A DNA stretch of 64,000 bases from Caulobacterales bacterium (GCA_016183935.1 JACPDR010000045.1:1-64000), one strand, 5' to 3'. Positions 55,117 through 64,000 are shown, numbered from the stretch's first letter. Translations and numbers: made by a program. Notes: generated by a model from the letters alone, not told the origin.

Positions 55117-55974
55117 TCAGGTCAGCTCGCGCCGCAGGAAAGCGGTCACGTCGTCCAGCACCGGCGCCTTCTTGCGGAACAGCGGCGAGAAGGTCGCGAT
55201 CAGGTCGGCGTGGTTCAGGCCCGGATACAGCGTCGCCTCGCAGCGCCCGCCGGCCGCCGTCATCCGCCGGCAAAGGATCGTGCTGTCCTCGGCGTGCACC
55301 ACCTCGTCCTGCGTTCCATGGCCCAGCCACAGCGGCGGGGCGTCGGGCCGGACGAAGGTGACGGGCTGGGTCAGGGTCAGGTCGGCGGCCCGCCCGAAGG
55401 CGTTGATCGAGGCCGGAACGTCGAGCGGCAGGAAGTCGTACGGCCCGGCCAGCCCCGCGGCCGCCCGGATCAGCTCGGGCGCCCCGGCGGCGGCCATGTA
55501 GCGCCGGTCGAGCGCGATCATCATCGCCAGATGGGCCCCCGCCGAGTGGCCGATGACGCCGAGCCGGGCCGGGTCGCCGCCGTAGCGGCGCGCCAGTTCG
55601 CCCGCGCGGGCCGTCGCCGTCGCCGCATCCTCGATGAACCCGGGGAAGCGAACCGTTGGAACCAGCCTGTAGTCCGGCACGGCCACGACGAATCCCCGCG
55701 CCGCCAGGGCATGCGCCGCCCAGCCGTAGTGGGCCCGCGACCCGGAGTCCCAGCCCCCGCCATAGAAGAACACCAGCATCGGCCAGGGCCGGTCCGGCGC
55801 GCCGGTCGGAGCCAGTATGTCCATGCGCTGGCGCGGATCGTCGCCGTAGCGGAGGCCGCTCGCCAGTCGCCGCACCCCTCTGTCGCGCGGGCCGAGGGCG
55901 TTCAGGGCGGCGAGCGGCGAACAGGCCGCGGCCAGCGCCGCGGCGGCGGGAACCAGAAATCCTCTTCGGGTCAT
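55117..55974 (-). CDS. Lipoprotein alpha/beta hydrolase (esterase/lipase, HSL-like)
   Basis: A 285-residue exported esterase. The N-terminus MTRRGFLVPAAAALAAACSP has twin arginines and a lipobox-like LAAAC, suggesting a membrane-anchored lipoprotein. The oxyanion-hole region is FFYGGGWDSGSR, the nucleophile elbow is VIGHSAGAHLAMM, and the histidine is in GLNHADLIA. The start at 55974 begins this signal; the frame opens farther up. It is 59 bp downstream of the AsmA gene stop. Confidence 0.88.
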   Translation of the reverse strand: MTRRGFLVPAAAALAAACSPLAALNALGPRDRGVRRLASGLRYGDDPRQRMDILAPTGAPDRPWPMLVFFYGGGWDSGSRAHYGWAAHALAARGFVVAVPDYRLVPTVRFPGFIEDAATATARAGELARRYGGDPARLGVIGHSAGAHLAMMIALDRRYMAAAGAPELIRAAAGLAGPYDFLPLDVPASINAFGRAADLTLTQPVTFVRPDAPPLWLGHGTQDEVVHAEDSTILCRRMTAAGGRCEATLYPGLNHADLIATFSPLFRKKAPVLDDVTAFLRRELT

Positions 55975-56033
55975 GGAGTCTCGAATCCGGCGAACGACCG
56001 CCAAGATACGCACGAAGCGCGCCCTTGGCTCAA

Positions 56034-58073
56034 TCACCTCGCCGAAGAGATCAGCGCGCCGCAGTTGGCGTCCTCGGCGAGGCCCGGATCGACGAAGGCC
56101 ACCAGCGCCGCGAAAGGATTGACCAGCGCGCCGATGACCGCGCCCAGCCCGACCTGGGCCGCCACCTCGCCGCGATCGACGTCGACCGAGGGCGACATCA
56201 GCGGCCCCTGCACGAGGATCGGGGCCCATAGCCGGACCAGCCGCGCCTCCTTGGTCTCGCCGTCGATGCGCAGGTTCATGGTCTCGCTGTCGAGGTCGAT
56301 CGTGCCGGTTCCGTGGGCCAGCACCGGGGTGGTGTCGATGACGAAGGTCCGCGCCGTGGCCGTGCCGCCGCTGACGGTGAAGTCGGCCACGGCGCAGCGG
56401 ATCTCGGCGGTCGAGTCATCGTCGAGCTTCAGCAGCCCGGCCAGGAGGTTGATGCCCAGCAGTTCGGCGAAGGCGGCCCGCATCCGGCCCTGCGGCACAA
56501 CGAGGCTGATCGTCCCCTTCGAGGAGGCGGCGAAGTCGTGCACCGACGCCCCCGGGCCCTCCAGCTGGGCCCGTCCCAGCGCCCGTCCGGTGACCGTCGG
56601 CAGGCCGTTGCGGGCGGGAATAATCGATTCCAGCGGGTAGCCGCGCAGGCGGAAGTCGATGGCGCTGTAGGGCCGGTCCCGCGTGGCGTTGATCTTCGCC
56701 GTGCCGCGCAGCTCGCCGCGGCTGAAGGTGAAGGCCACCGGGTCGAGATTCAGGATGCCGCCCTTCAGATCGCCCCCGAGATCGACCCGGCGGATGTCGA
56801 GGTTGTTGCCCTTGACCCGCGCCGCCCGGAAGCGAACCGTGCCGTCCATGACCCGCAGCCGGTCGACGTTCAGCGGCGCGTCGGGGAGCAGGCGGCCGGG
56901 CACGCCCGAGCTCACCACCGTATTGCCGCCGGACACGACCCGCGGCTCGGCTCCGAGCACCACCATCAGGTCGTCGATGTCGAGCAGCCGCGAGCGTAGG
57001 TCGGCGTCGACGCGTCGACGGCCGTCCACCTTGTCGACCACCACCTCGCCCGCCAGATCGGACGAGCCCACCCGGCCCGCCACGTCGGCGAAGGTGAATT
57101 TGGCGTCGTCGCGGGTCAGCTTGCCGGCTAGCCGGTAGGGCGGCGTGTTCGGCGTGGTGATGCCGGTCAGAAGATAGATGTCCGACAGGTCCTGCCCCTG
57201 CAGGCGCAGCGTCGCGTTGAAATGGCCGAGGTCGAACGGCCGGGTGATCGAGCCGTCGGCGACCATCCGCGTGCCGGCGCCGGTGATCTCGCCGTGGAAG
57301 CCGTAGGGCCGGTCGCGGCGGATGTTGATGAAGGGCCCGCCGCGGACCACCACCGTCAGCGGCGTGCCGTTGATCGTGCCCTTGCCGTCGAGATGGAAGC
57401 CGGCCTGGCCGTCCGAGCCCTCGCGCGCGTCGAACGTCGCCTCCAGCCGGAGCTTGCGCCTCTGCTCGTCGAGGGTGACGCGGCCATCCTGAATCAGCAG
57501 CCGGTTGATCGGCGGCAGCTTCAGCCCCTCGCCGGTGTCCGGCTGGTCCGGATTGAGATGCCAGCTCTTGCGGCCGTCCCCGGTCGAGATCAGCACCGCC
57601 CGGGGGCGAGCGACGACCACTCGCGGCATCTCGAGACGGCCGGCCAGCAGGGCCCGCAGCCGCACCGAAAGCTGCAGGTCCTCGACCTGCAGCGTGTCGC
57701 GCTCGCGGGCCCAGTCCGGTCCCCCGATGCGCAGGCTCTGGACCCGCGCCGACGGCGTCCAGCTGAACAGATTGACGTCGAGATCGCCGTTCAGCTGGAT
57801 TTCGCGGTCATACCGCGCCGAGGCCCAGCGGCCGATCGGGCCGCGGAGCATGTTCCAGTCGAACAGGATCAGGAACAGCACGACGGCGGCGACCACCACC
57901 AGGGTGACGCTGGCGGCGATCTTCTCCGGCGGTCCCGGCCGCCGCGCGGCGGCGTAGACGGGATCGTTGGCGACCACCCAGTCGCGCCAGCCGCGCATCC
58001 TCGCGCCGGCGGGAACGAGGGCGCGGTCCCGCACGACCAGCCAGTTCGGATTGTCCTTCAGAGGGTTGGGCAA
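56034..58073 (-). CDS. AsmA-family envelope protein
   Basis: A 679-residue protein with one N-terminal transmembrane helix (IAASVTLVVVAAVVLFLILF) and a long periplasmic beta-groove region. AsmA-type phrases include WTPSARVQSLRIGGPDWARE, GKGTINGTPLTVVVRGG and the C-terminal SKGTISLVVPQGRMRAAFAE with GTGTIDLDSETMNL. The family is implicated in phospholipid transport between membranes. The start is set at a TTG (58073) because an ACGGAG site lies 7 bp upstream and codon use before it is not coding-like; ATGs at 58145 and 57998 are alternatives. Confidence 0.88.
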   Translation of the reverse strand: MPNPLKDNPNWLVVRDRALVPAGARMRGWRDWVVANDPVYAAARRPGPPEKIAASVTLVVVAAVVLFLILFDWNMLRGPIGRWASARYDREIQLNGDLDVNLFSWTPSARVQSLRIGGPDWARERDTLQVEDLQLSVRLRALLAGRLEMPRVVVARPRAVLISTGDGRKSWHLNPDQPDTGEGLKLPPINRLLIQDGRVTLDEQRRKLRLEATFDAREGSDGQAGFHLDGKGTINGTPLTVVVRGGPFINIRRDRPYGFHGEITGAGTRMVADGSITRPFDLGHFNATLRLQGQDLSDIYLLTGITTPNTPPYRLAGKLTRDDAKFTFADVAGRVGSSDLAGEVVVDKVDGRRRVDADLRSRLLDIDDLMVVLGAEPRVVSGGNTVVSSGVPGRLLPDAPLNVDRLRVMDGTVRFRAARVKGNNLDIRRVDLGGDLKGGILNLDPVAFTFSRGELRGTAKINATRDRPYSAIDFRLRGYPLESIIPARNGLPTVTGRALGRAQLEGPGASVHDFAASSKGTISLVVPQGRMRAAFAELLGINLLAGLLKLDDDSTAEIRCAVADFTVSGGTATARTFVIDTTPVLAHGTGTIDLDSETMNLRIDGETKEARLVRLWAPILVQGPLMSPSVDVDRGEVAAQVGLGAVIGALVNPFAALVAFVDPGLAEDANCGALISSAR

Positions 58074-58149
58074 GCGCGAACTCCGTCGAGCGGAGACAAC
58101 GCACGAGCGGCTTGAAAGGCTCAGCGGGGGCTCGTCGCCGGCCATGAGA

Positions 58150-58179
58150 AAGGGCGTCCCCGTCGCCGGAGACGCCCTT
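58150..58179 (-). terminator. Intrinsic terminator of the S9 peptidase gene
   Basis: On the minus strand AAGGGCGTC (58179-58171) pairs with GACGCCCTT (58158-58150) around a 12-bp loop, and is followed by TCTCAT. It lies just downstream of the S9 peptidase stop at 58203, so it probably ends that transcript before the AsmA gene. The T-run is short. Confidence 0.6.
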
Positions 58180-58202
58180 CCCGGGATCACGAGGGTCCGG
58201 CG

Positions 58203-60305
58203 TTACTCGACCGGCTTCAGATGCTTGTCCAGCCAGCCGAACACCTCGGTGTGCCATTGCAGGCTGTTGGCCGGCTTCAGCACCCAGTGGTTCTCGTCCG
58301 GGAAGACGATCAGACGGCTCTCGATGCCGCGCCGTTGCAGGGCGGTGAAGGTCGACAGCGATTGGGCTGTCGGGATGCGGAAGTCCTGGTCGCCCTGGAC
58401 CACCAGCATCGGATCACGCCAGTTCTGCACGTGGTTGGCGGGGTTGAAGGCCTGGTAGCCGCGCGGGTTCTCCCACGGCGTGGCGCCGTACTCCCACTCG
58501 GTGAACCACAGCTCCTCGGTCGAATAGCCCATGCCGAAGGTGTCGAAGACGCCGTCGTGGTTGACCAGGCATTTGAACTCGCCGGGCCAGTTGCCGGCGA
58601 TCCAGTTGATCATATAGCCGCCGTACGAGGCGCCGAGGGCGCAGGCGTTGTCACCGTCGAGGAAGCTGTAGCGCTGCTGCGCCGCGGCCCAGCCCTTCTG
58701 CAGGTCTTCCAGCGGACGGTCGCCCCAGTGCTGGCTGATCGCGTCGGTGAAGGCCTGGCCGTAGCCGGTCGAGCCGTGGAAATCGATCATCACCACCGCA
58801 TAGCCGGCCCCGGCGTAGGTCGAGGGATTCCAGCGATAGGACCAGCTGTTGCCGAACGAGCCCTGCGGACCGCCGTGGATCAAGAAGGCGACCGGATATT
58901 TCTGGCCCTCGACGTAGTTGGCCGGCTTGATGACGTAGCCGTGCACGGTCTCGCCGTTCCAGCCCGGGAAGTTGAACTGCTCGGCCTCGCCGAAGGCCTT
59001 GTCGTCCAGCTGCGGGTTCACGTCGGTGATGCGGCGCGGCATCTCGCGGCCGCGGTAGGTCTTGACGAACAGCTCGCTGGGCCGGGTCAGGCTGTCCTGG
59101 GCGAAGACGAAGCCGGACGGCGTCTGCTGGAAGGCCGAGACGTGGCCCTCGCCGGTGATCGGCACGACCGAACCGCTGGTCACGTCGATGGCGAACAGCC
59201 GGGTCTGACCGACATCGCCGGCGGTGGTGTAGAGCGTGCTCCCGTCGGACGACCATTGCAGGCTGTCGGCCGAACGGTCCCAGTCGGCGGCGATCTGGCG
59301 CAGCTGGCCGGTGGCCACGTCGCGCAGGACGATGGCGTATTTGTCGGCCTCGAAGCCGGGCCGGGCCATGGCGCGATAGGCCATCGTGCGGCCGTCCGGC
59401 GAGAACACCGGGCCGGTGTCCCAGGCGTCATTGTGGTCGGTCAGGTTCTCGAACGCGCCGTCGCCGCTCAGGCCGTTGGTCCGCCAGAGGTCGAAATTGG
59501 TGCTCCACGGCTCCGATTGGCCCGCCAGCCGCGCCGAGAACACCACCGCGTCGCCCTCGGGCGTGAAGGTGAACTCGCTCTCGTCGCCGAACGGCTTGGA
59601 GGGCGTGTCGCCGTCGAAGCCCTTCGTGACCCAGACCGGCTCGCCGGAGCCGTCGGTGTTGAGCACGAAGAGGTGGTTCTGGGTCCCGTCGTTCCAGGTG
59701 TCCCAGTGGCGCACGAACATGCGGTCGTAGACCTGGCCGGTGGTCTTGTCGTCAGCCTCGGCCTTGGCGCGGTCGACAGTGCAGGCCAGGTCGGCGCAGG
59801 ACGGGAACACCGCCAGCGACACCGCCACCTTGCCGGCGTCGCGGCTCAGCCGGTAGGCGTTGACGTCGACCGGCAGGTCGGTGACCTGGACCGGCCCGGT
59901 TCCGTCGGCGTCGGCGCGCCAGACCTGGCTCGACCCGGAGCGGCCCGACAGGAAATACAGCTTGCCGTCGGAGCCCCAGCGCGCGGTGTTGGCGCCGCCC
60001 TCGCTGATCGCCAGCCGGCGGCCCTCGCCCGGCTCCTGCAGGTCCATGATGTAGAGCGAACCCTGGCGGCGGTTGGCCTCCACGTCCGTGGCGGTCACCG
60101 AATAGACCACCCAGCGCCCGTCCGGCGACACCTGCGGATCGCCCAGCCGGTTGGCCGAGATCATGTCGCGGTAGCCGAACGGCTCGGCGGCCTGGGCGGG
60201 CGCGGTCGCGGCGGCGGGCGTGGCGGGGACCTCCGCCAGGGCGGGTGCGGCGACGGCGAGCAGCACGGCGGCGGCGGCGCCGGAAAGAAGCGAGCGGTGA
60301 CGCAT
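58203..60305 (-). CDS. Secreted S9 family peptidase (dipeptidyl/acylaminoacyl-peptidase type)
   Basis: A 700-residue exported serine peptidase with a signal peptide (MRHRSLLSGAAAAVLLAVAA). A WD40-like propeller (DPQVSPDGRWVVYSVTATDV, TDLPVDVNAYRLSRDAGKVA) is followed by the hydrolase domain with nucleophile GASYGGYMINW, Asp in VVQGDQDFRIP and His in FPDENHWVLKP. It is a different S9 subfamily (S9C-like) from the tandem S9A pair at 19.9-24.3 kb. The frame runs upstream, but the signal peptide fixes the start at 60305. Confidence 0.93.
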   Translation of the reverse strand: MRHRSLLSGAAAAVLLAVAAPALAEVPATPAAATAPAQAAEPFGYRDMISANRLGDPQVSPDGRWVVYSVTATDVEANRRQGSLYIMDLQEPGEGRRLAISEGGANTARWGSDGKLYFLSGRSGSSQVWRADADGTGPVQVTDLPVDVNAYRLSRDAGKVAVSLAVFPSCADLACTVDRAKAEADDKTTGQVYDRMFVRHWDTWNDGTQNHLFVLNTDGSGEPVWVTKGFDGDTPSKPFGDESEFTFTPEGDAVVFSARLAGQSEPWSTNFDLWRTNGLSGDGAFENLTDHNDAWDTGPVFSPDGRTMAYRAMARPGFEADKYAIVLRDVATGQLRQIAADWDRSADSLQWSSDGSTLYTTAGDVGQTRLFAIDVTSGSVVPITGEGHVSAFQQTPSGFVFAQDSLTRPSELFVKTYRGREMPRRITDVNPQLDDKAFGEAEQFNFPGWNGETVHGYVIKPANYVEGQKYPVAFLIHGGPQGSFGNSWSYRWNPSTYAGAGYAVVMIDFHGSTGYGQAFTDAISQHWGDRPLEDLQKGWAAAQQRYSFLDGDNACALGASYGGYMINWIAGNWPGEFKCLVNHDGVFDTFGMGYSTEELWFTEWEYGATPWENPRGYQAFNPANHVQNWRDPMLVVQGDQDFRIPTAQSLSTFTALQRRGIESRLIVFPDENHWVLKPANSLQWHTEVFGWLDKHLKPVE

Positions 60306-60379
60306 GGACGTTTCCTCTGGAAGCTTTGGCAAGGGGTAGCACCCCCGCCCGGCCGCCGCCAAGGCCGGGGCCCGGCGGT

Positions 60380-60877
60380 TCAGGGACGGCGGGCCGTCCA
60401 GCCGGCCTCGCCGCGTTCGATCTTCAGCCCGGCCTCGCGGGCCCAGGCGGACAGACGCCGCTCCAGCCGGTGGTAGGCCACGGGCTCGCGCCGGGGCGAG
60501 ATGCGCCACAGCGGTCCGCGGGCGAGCTTGACGGTCCGGCCGCCGGTCAGGCGCAGCCGCAGGTCGATGGTCTCGCTCGCCGCCTTGCGATGTTCGGCGA
60601 TCCACGGCGGATAGCGCCAGGCGAATTCGACGCCGACCAGTTCGGCCGGCTCGATCCGGTCGAGCCGGCCGGGAAAGCCTGGCGCGCCGGCGGCGTCGAT
60701 GCGCAGCCGGGCGACCCGGAGCGTGCTCCGGATGAACCACGAGGCGACGGCGGCGGCGACGATCAGGGCGCCGATCACGGGCTGGCCGAGACCGATCACG
60801 GTCCCGGCGATCACCAGGACAGAGAAGGTCAGGATCGGCTCGGCCGCGCCGCGCAGCACCCGGTATTCGCCGGCCAT
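60380..60877 (-). CDS. Hypothetical membrane protein with PH-like C-terminal part
   Basis: A 165-residue protein with two N-terminal helices (ILTFSVLVIAGTVIGLGQPV, IGALIVAAAVASWFI) and a soluble part (LRIDAAGAPGFPGRLDRIEP, then TGGRTVKLARGPLW) whose strand pattern resembles bacterial PH-like domains. No firm family. It starts 1 bp after the stop of the 71-residue gene upstream, so they form a pair. Confidence 0.75.
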   Translation of the reverse strand: MAGEYRVLRGAAEPILTFSVLVIAGTVIGLGQPVIGALIVAAAVASWFIRSTLRVARLRIDAAGAPGFPGRLDRIEPAELVGVEFAWRYPPWIAEHRKAASETIDLRLRLTGGRTVKLARGPLWRISPRREPVAYHRLERRLSAWAREAGLKIERGEAGWTARRP

Positions 60878-60878
60878 G

Positions 60879-61094
60879 TCATGGCCCGGGACCGGCCGCG
60901 GGGGCGTCGATCTGCGCCGCGATCGCCGCCGCCTCCTCCGGATCGAAGCCGAGACGGCCGGCCTCGGCGGCGATCTCGCGCGCCAGCGTCCGCAGCGTCG
61001 CGCTGTCGCCGTGGCCGGCGGCCGCGGCCTCGGCCTGGCGCTCGCGCAGGGACCGAAGCCGCCGGTCGGGGTCGTCCGGGCCTGAAGGGGTCAT
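60879..61094 (-). CDS. Small helical hypothetical protein
   Basis: A 71-residue protein beginning MTPSGPDDPDRRLRSLRERQ, then alanine/arginine/glutamate-rich helices (TLRTLAREIAAEAGRLGFDP EEAAAI) with no membrane segment. No family is recognised. The frame opens 13 codons earlier at 61133. Evidence is the tight spacing (1 bp) to the membrane gene and coding-like composition. Confidence 0.6.
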   Translation of the reverse strand: MTPSGPDDPDRRLRSLRERQAEAAAAGHGDSATLRTLAREIAAEAGRLGFDPEEAAAIAAQIDAPAAGPGP

Positions 61095-61195
61095 GACGGC
61101 GGGTCCTCGGGACGCTTCCCACAGGCCTAGCATCGCCGCCCCGCCCCGACCAAGCCGCTTGCCCGGCGGCGCGGGAGCGGCGACAAGCGCAGGGC

Positions 61196-62077
61196 ATGGT
61201 TCTCGCCGCCGCCCTTGATCCTGTGGACGCTCCGGCCCCCCCGCCCGCGGGGCCGCACATCTGCGATGTGCTGATCGCCGAGCGCGCGCCGCGCCTGACG
61301 GGATCGCTGCTGTGGCCGCTGGCGCGTCCGTTCCTCTACAAACTGCTTAACTACCGTCACGCCGTGCGCATGGCGGACGCCGTGCGGCCGCTGTCGGGCG
61401 CCGAGGCGCTCGATTACATGAGTGACCTGCTCGACCTGAAGGTCACGGTGATGAACCCCGACCGCATCCCGGCGACGGGCCGCTGCATCGTCGTCGCCAA
61501 CCACCCCACCGGCATCGCCGACGGCATCGCGGTGTTCGACGCGATCCGGGCCCGGCGCCAGGACGCCGTCTTCTTCGCCAACGCCGACGCCCTGCGGGTC
61601 TCGCCCCGCCTGGACGAGGCGGTCATCCCGGTCGAATGGGTGGTCGAGAAGCGCACGCGCGAGAAGACCCGCGCCACCCTGCAGGCCGCGAAGGAAGCCT
61701 TCGAGGCCGAACGCTGCGTGGTCATGTTCCCGGCCGGGCGGCTGGCGCGGGTGGGCAAGGACGGTTCGGTCACCGATCCCGAATGGGCGCCGACCGCCGC
61801 TTCGCTGGCCCGGAAATACGGCGCGCCGGTCGTGCCGGTCCATGTCGCCGGACCGGAGTCCCGCCTGTTCCACTGGTTCGACCGGATCTCGCCGGAGCTG
61901 CGCGACATCACCCTGTTCCACGAACTGCTCAACAAGAAGCGCACGCGATTCTTCCTCAAGGTCGCCAAGCCGATTTCGCCGTCTCGGCTCGATATCGACG
62001 CCGCCCGGGCGACCTATGCGCTGAAGGCCTTCACCGAACGGGTCCTGCCCAGCCAGCCGGACGCCGACTTTGCCTGA
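61196..62077 (+). CDS. Lysophospholipid acyltransferase (PlsC-like)
   Basis: A 293-residue acyltransferase. The HX4D catalytic motif is in IVVANHPTGIADGIAVFD, followed by the second motif region VFFANADALR and the substrate motif VVMFPAGRLARV. Such enzymes acylate the sn-2 position of lysophosphatidate or ornithine lipid. The exact acceptor is not evident. The 3' end overlaps tsaE, which starts at a TTG within its last codons. Confidence 0.88.
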   Translation: MVLAAALDPVDAPAPPPAGPHICDVLIAERAPRLTGSLLWPLARPFLYKLLNYRHAVRMADAVRPLSGAEALDYMSDLLDLKVTVMNPDRIPATGRCIVVANHPTGIADGIAVFDAIRARRQDAVFFANADALRVSPRLDEAVIPVEWVVEKRTREKTRATLQAAKEAFEAERCVVMFPAGRLARVGKDGSVTDPEWAPTAASLARKYGAPVVPVHVAGPESRLFHWFDRISPELRDITLFHELLNKKRTRFFLKVAKPISPSRLDIDAARATYALKAFTERVLPSQPDADFA

Positions 62078-62543
62078 GCCGGGGACGACGCTGACCCTTG
62101 AGGACGCCGCCGCGACCGCCCGGCTGGGCGCGCGCATCGCCCCGCTGCTGGCGCCGGGCGAGACCGTGCTGCTGTACGGTCCGCTGGGCATGGGCAAGTC
62201 GACGCTGGCGCGCGGCCTGATCCGGGGCCTGACCACGCCCAACGAGGACGTGCCGTCGCCGACCTTCACCCTGGTGCAGTTCTACGAGAGCGATCCGCCC
62301 GTGGCGCATTTCGACCTCTACCGCCTGACCCGCCCCGAGGAGGCCGCCGAGATCGGCCTCGACGAGGCGCTGGACGAGGGCTGCGCCGTGATCGAGTGGC
62401 CCGAGCGCCTCGGCGACGATCCCGCCGCCTGGCTGGGCCCTGACCGGCTGAGCGTCACCCTGGCGGAGCATGGAGCGGGACGCGTTGCGACCGTTTCTGG
62501 CGTAGGGACGTGGGAGACGAAGCTGAAGGGCCTGAATGTCTGA
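62070..62543 (+). CDS. tsaE: tRNA t6A biosynthesis ATPase TsaE
   Basis: Essential ATPase that supports threonylcarbamoyl addition to A37 of ANN-decoding tRNAs. The 157-residue protein has the P-loop LLYGPLGMGKSTLARGL and the conserved VPSPTFTLVQFYES and VAHFDLYRL. It starts at a TTG overlapping the acyltransferase stop by 8 bp and overlaps the start of amgK by 8 bp, forming a tight operon. Confidence 0.95.
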   Translation: MPEPGTTLTLEDAAATARLGARIAPLLAPGETVLLYGPLGMGKSTLARGLIRGLTTPNEDVPSPTFTLVQFYESDPPVAHFDLYRLTRPEEAAEIGLDEALDEGCAVIEWPERLGDDPAAWLGPDRLSVTLAEHGAGRVATVSGVGTWETKLKGLNV

Positions 62544-63621
62544 TCGTGAACTGCAGCGTGTCGATTTCCTCAAGGCGGCCGGCCTCGCCGACGCCGTGCG
62601 CGCGCCCCTGCCCGGCGACGCCTCGACGCGGCGCTACGAGCGGCTGACCACGCCGCAGGGGGCCAGCCTGATGCTGATGGACCAGCCTCCGGCGGCGGAG
62701 TCCCAGCCCTGTGACCCGTTGTGGTCGCCGGAGCGACGCCGCGCCGAGGGCTGGAACGCCGTCGCCCGCCTGTCCGCCGGCCGTATCGAGGCCTTCGCCG
62801 CCGTCGCCGCCCACCTGCGCTCGCTCGGCCTGTCGGCGCCGGAGATCATCGCCGTGGACGCCGCCGCCGGGTTGGCCGTGCTCGAGGACTTCGGCGACGA
62901 CCTGTTCGCCAGGGTGATCGAGGCGGGGGAGCCGGAGGCGCCGCTGTATCTGGCGGCCGTCGAGGCGCTGGCCACCCTGCACGAGGCGGCGACGCCCGAA
63001 CTGTTGACCGGCGCGGCGGGCGACTGGCCGCTGCTGGCCTATGACGAGACGGCGCTTCAGGGGGGCGCGGACCTGTTCGTCGACTGGATGCCGAAACTCG
63101 ACCCGGCCCTCGACTTCGGCGCGGGGGCCGTGGCCGAATGGCGCGCGGCCTGGGCGCCGGTGGTGGCGCGCGGGGCGGCGGGGGCCGGCGTCATGGCCCA
63201 CCGCGACTATCACGCCGAGAACCTGATCCGCCTGCCGGGGCGCGGGCCGGTCAGCGTCGGCATGATCGACTTCCAGGACGCTGTCCGCGCCCACCCGTCG
63301 TGGGACCTGCATTCCCTGCTGCAGGACGCCCGCCGCGACGTCCCGCCGGCCCTCGAGGCGCGGGCGCTGGCGCACTATTTCGACCTGCGCCCGCAGGTCG
63401 ACCGGGCTCCGTTCCTGCAGGACTACGCCGGCCTCGCCGCCCTGAACGAGGCGCGCATCCTCGGCGTCTTCGCCCGGCTGATCGTCCGCGACGGCAAGCC
63501 GAGATACCGCGCCTTCATGCCCCGCATGTGGGCCCATCTGAACGCCAACCTCGACAAGCCCGGGCTGGAGGGCGTCCGCGCCTGGTTCGATCGCCATGTC
63601 CCGGTGGAGAGACGCGGATGA
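62536..63621 (+). CDS. amgK: AmgK-type N-acetylmuramate/N-acetylglucosamine kinase
   Basis: A 361-residue APH-fold kinase with the catalytic loop VMAHRDYHAENLIRLPG and metal motif GMIDFQDAVRAHPSWDL. AmgK phosphorylates C1 of N-acetylmuramate, and MurU then makes UDP-MurNAc, a peptidoglycan-recycling shortcut known from pseudomonads and Caulobacter. The adjacent nucleotidyltransferase (4-bp overlap) matches that pair, and ampG lies 29 kb away. Substrate is inferred from family and context. Confidence 0.9.
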   Translation: MSDRELQRVDFLKAAGLADAVRAPLPGDASTRRYERLTTPQGASLMLMDQPPAAESQPCDPLWSPERRRAEGWNAVARLSAGRIEAFAAVAAHLRSLGLSAPEIIAVDAAAGLAVLEDFGDDLFARVIEAGEPEAPLYLAAVEALATLHEAATPELLTGAAGDWPLLAYDETALQGGADLFVDWMPKLDPALDFGAGAVAEWRAAWAPVVARGAAGAGVMAHRDYHAENLIRLPGRGPVSVGMIDFQDAVRAHPSWDLHSLLQDARRDVPPALEARALAHYFDLRPQVDRAPFLQDYAGLAALNEARILGVFARLIVRDGKPRYRAFMPRMWAHLNANLDKPGLEGVRAWFDRHVPVERRG

Positions 63622-64000
63622 GCGGCGCCCCGAAGACCGCCCCCAGAACCGCCATGGTGCTGGCCGCCGGGCTCGGCACCCGGATGCGGCCGCTGACCGA
63701 CGATCGGCCCAAGGCGCTGGTCGAGGTGGCGGGCCGGGCCCTGATCGACCACGTGCTCGACCGGCTGGCCGGGGCCGGCGTCGAGCGGGCGGTGGTCAAT
63801 GTCCACTGGTTCGCCGACCGGCTCGAGCGTCACCTGGCCGACCGTGGGCGTAGCCCGGACATCGTCATCTCCGACGAACGGGCCGAACTGCTGGAGACCG
63901 GCGGCGGCCTGAAGAAGGCGGCCCCCCTGCTGGGGTCCGATCCGGTGTTCGTGGCCAATATCGACAGCGTCTGGACCGACAACGGCCGCGAGGGGAATTC
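63618..64000 (+). CDS. murU: MurU-type nucleotidyltransferase (N-terminal part; runs off window)
   Basis: The first about 127 residues of a sugar-1-phosphate nucleotidyltransferase, starting MSGAPKTAPRTAMVLAAGLG. The signature MVLAAGLGTRMRPLTDDRPK and ALVEVAGRALIDHVLDRL are clear, followed by ISDERAELLETGGGLKKAAP and FVANIDSVW. Overlap with amgK (ATGA) identifies it as MurU, which uridylates MurNAc-1-phosphate. The rest of the roughly 230-residue protein lies beyond base 64000. Confidence 0.9.
   Translation, partial: MSGAPKTAPRTAMVLAAGLGTRMRPLTDDRPKALVEVAGRALIDHVLDRLAGAGVERAVVNVHWFADRLERHLADRGRSPDIVISDERAELLETGGGLKKAAPLLGSDPVFVANIDSVWTDNGREGN

Overview
The window is a very GC-rich, gene-dense chromosomal segment from an alphaproteobacterium of the Caulobacterales, most likely a Brevundimonas. 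This rests on the gene content: cytochrome c maturation genes, ftsY next to a YciB/IspZ septation gene, an rdgB-hemW-rsmI-yraN-gshB-comM series, tsaE-amgK-murU, several secreted S9 peptidases, and an oxidoreductase/aminotransferase pair resembling GnnA/GnnB, which fits the 2,3-diaminoglucose lipid A known from Brevundimonas. No rRNA, tRNA or CRISPR array was seen.

Layout. 1-4.9 kb: 5'-truncated-view acnA (its C-terminus lies off the window) and divergent ccmABCD-ccmG, split by an opposite-strand PhnA-domain gene. 4.9-11 kb: small and secreted proteins, a glpK/phosphotransferase pair, a threonine dehydratase/MaoC pair. 11-19.9 kb: gnnA/gnnB-like pair, a heptose-phosphatase-like HAD protein, a hydrolase, glutamine-dependent NAD synthetase, a REP-like inverted repeat, ftsY, yciB, and a MarR regulator with a basic tail. 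19.9-33.7 kb: tandem S9A oligopeptidases, a K+ channel, dapF, a TonB receptor/PepSY iron-uptake set with a possible Fur site, a maeB malic enzyme broken by an internal deletion, and ampG. 33.7-45 kb: a hybrid histidine kinase, comM, a complete 3.1-kb IS1595-family transposon with passenger genes, then gshB, a SirB1-type gene, yraN, rsmI, hemW and rdgB. 45-64 kb: a microprotein, DUF2975 with a YozG-type regulator, an Smr protein, an adenosine-kinase-like gene, an ATP-grasp gene, nth, an amine oxidase, a creatininase-family gene, a phasin-like gene, amn, AsmA, an S9 peptidase, an acyltransferase, tsaE, amgK and the start of murU.

How genes work together. ampG (muropeptide import) and amgK-murU (reuse of N-acetylmuramate) belong to peptidoglycan recycling. 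The ccm genes export heme and build cytochrome c. The TonB receptor, PepSY protein and small membrane protein form one iron-acquisition operon. gshB and comM would be neighbours in one co-directional run were it not for the transposon.

Most notable. (1) The transposon at 36958-40054 has matching 28-bp terminal inverted repeats and a GCTATCC target duplication, three unrecognised passenger ORFs, and a 417-bp non-coding stretch with at least four consecutive perfect-stem hairpins that could be a structured RNA. (2) maeB has lost roughly 45-50 codons with a frameshift in the malic-enzyme domain, while the phosphotransacetylase-like half is intact. (3) hemW lacks about 10-12 residues including the usual GRxH segment. 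(4) Several palindromes and tandem repeats sit at gene boundaries (45.1, 46.1, 47.0 and 17.5 kb).
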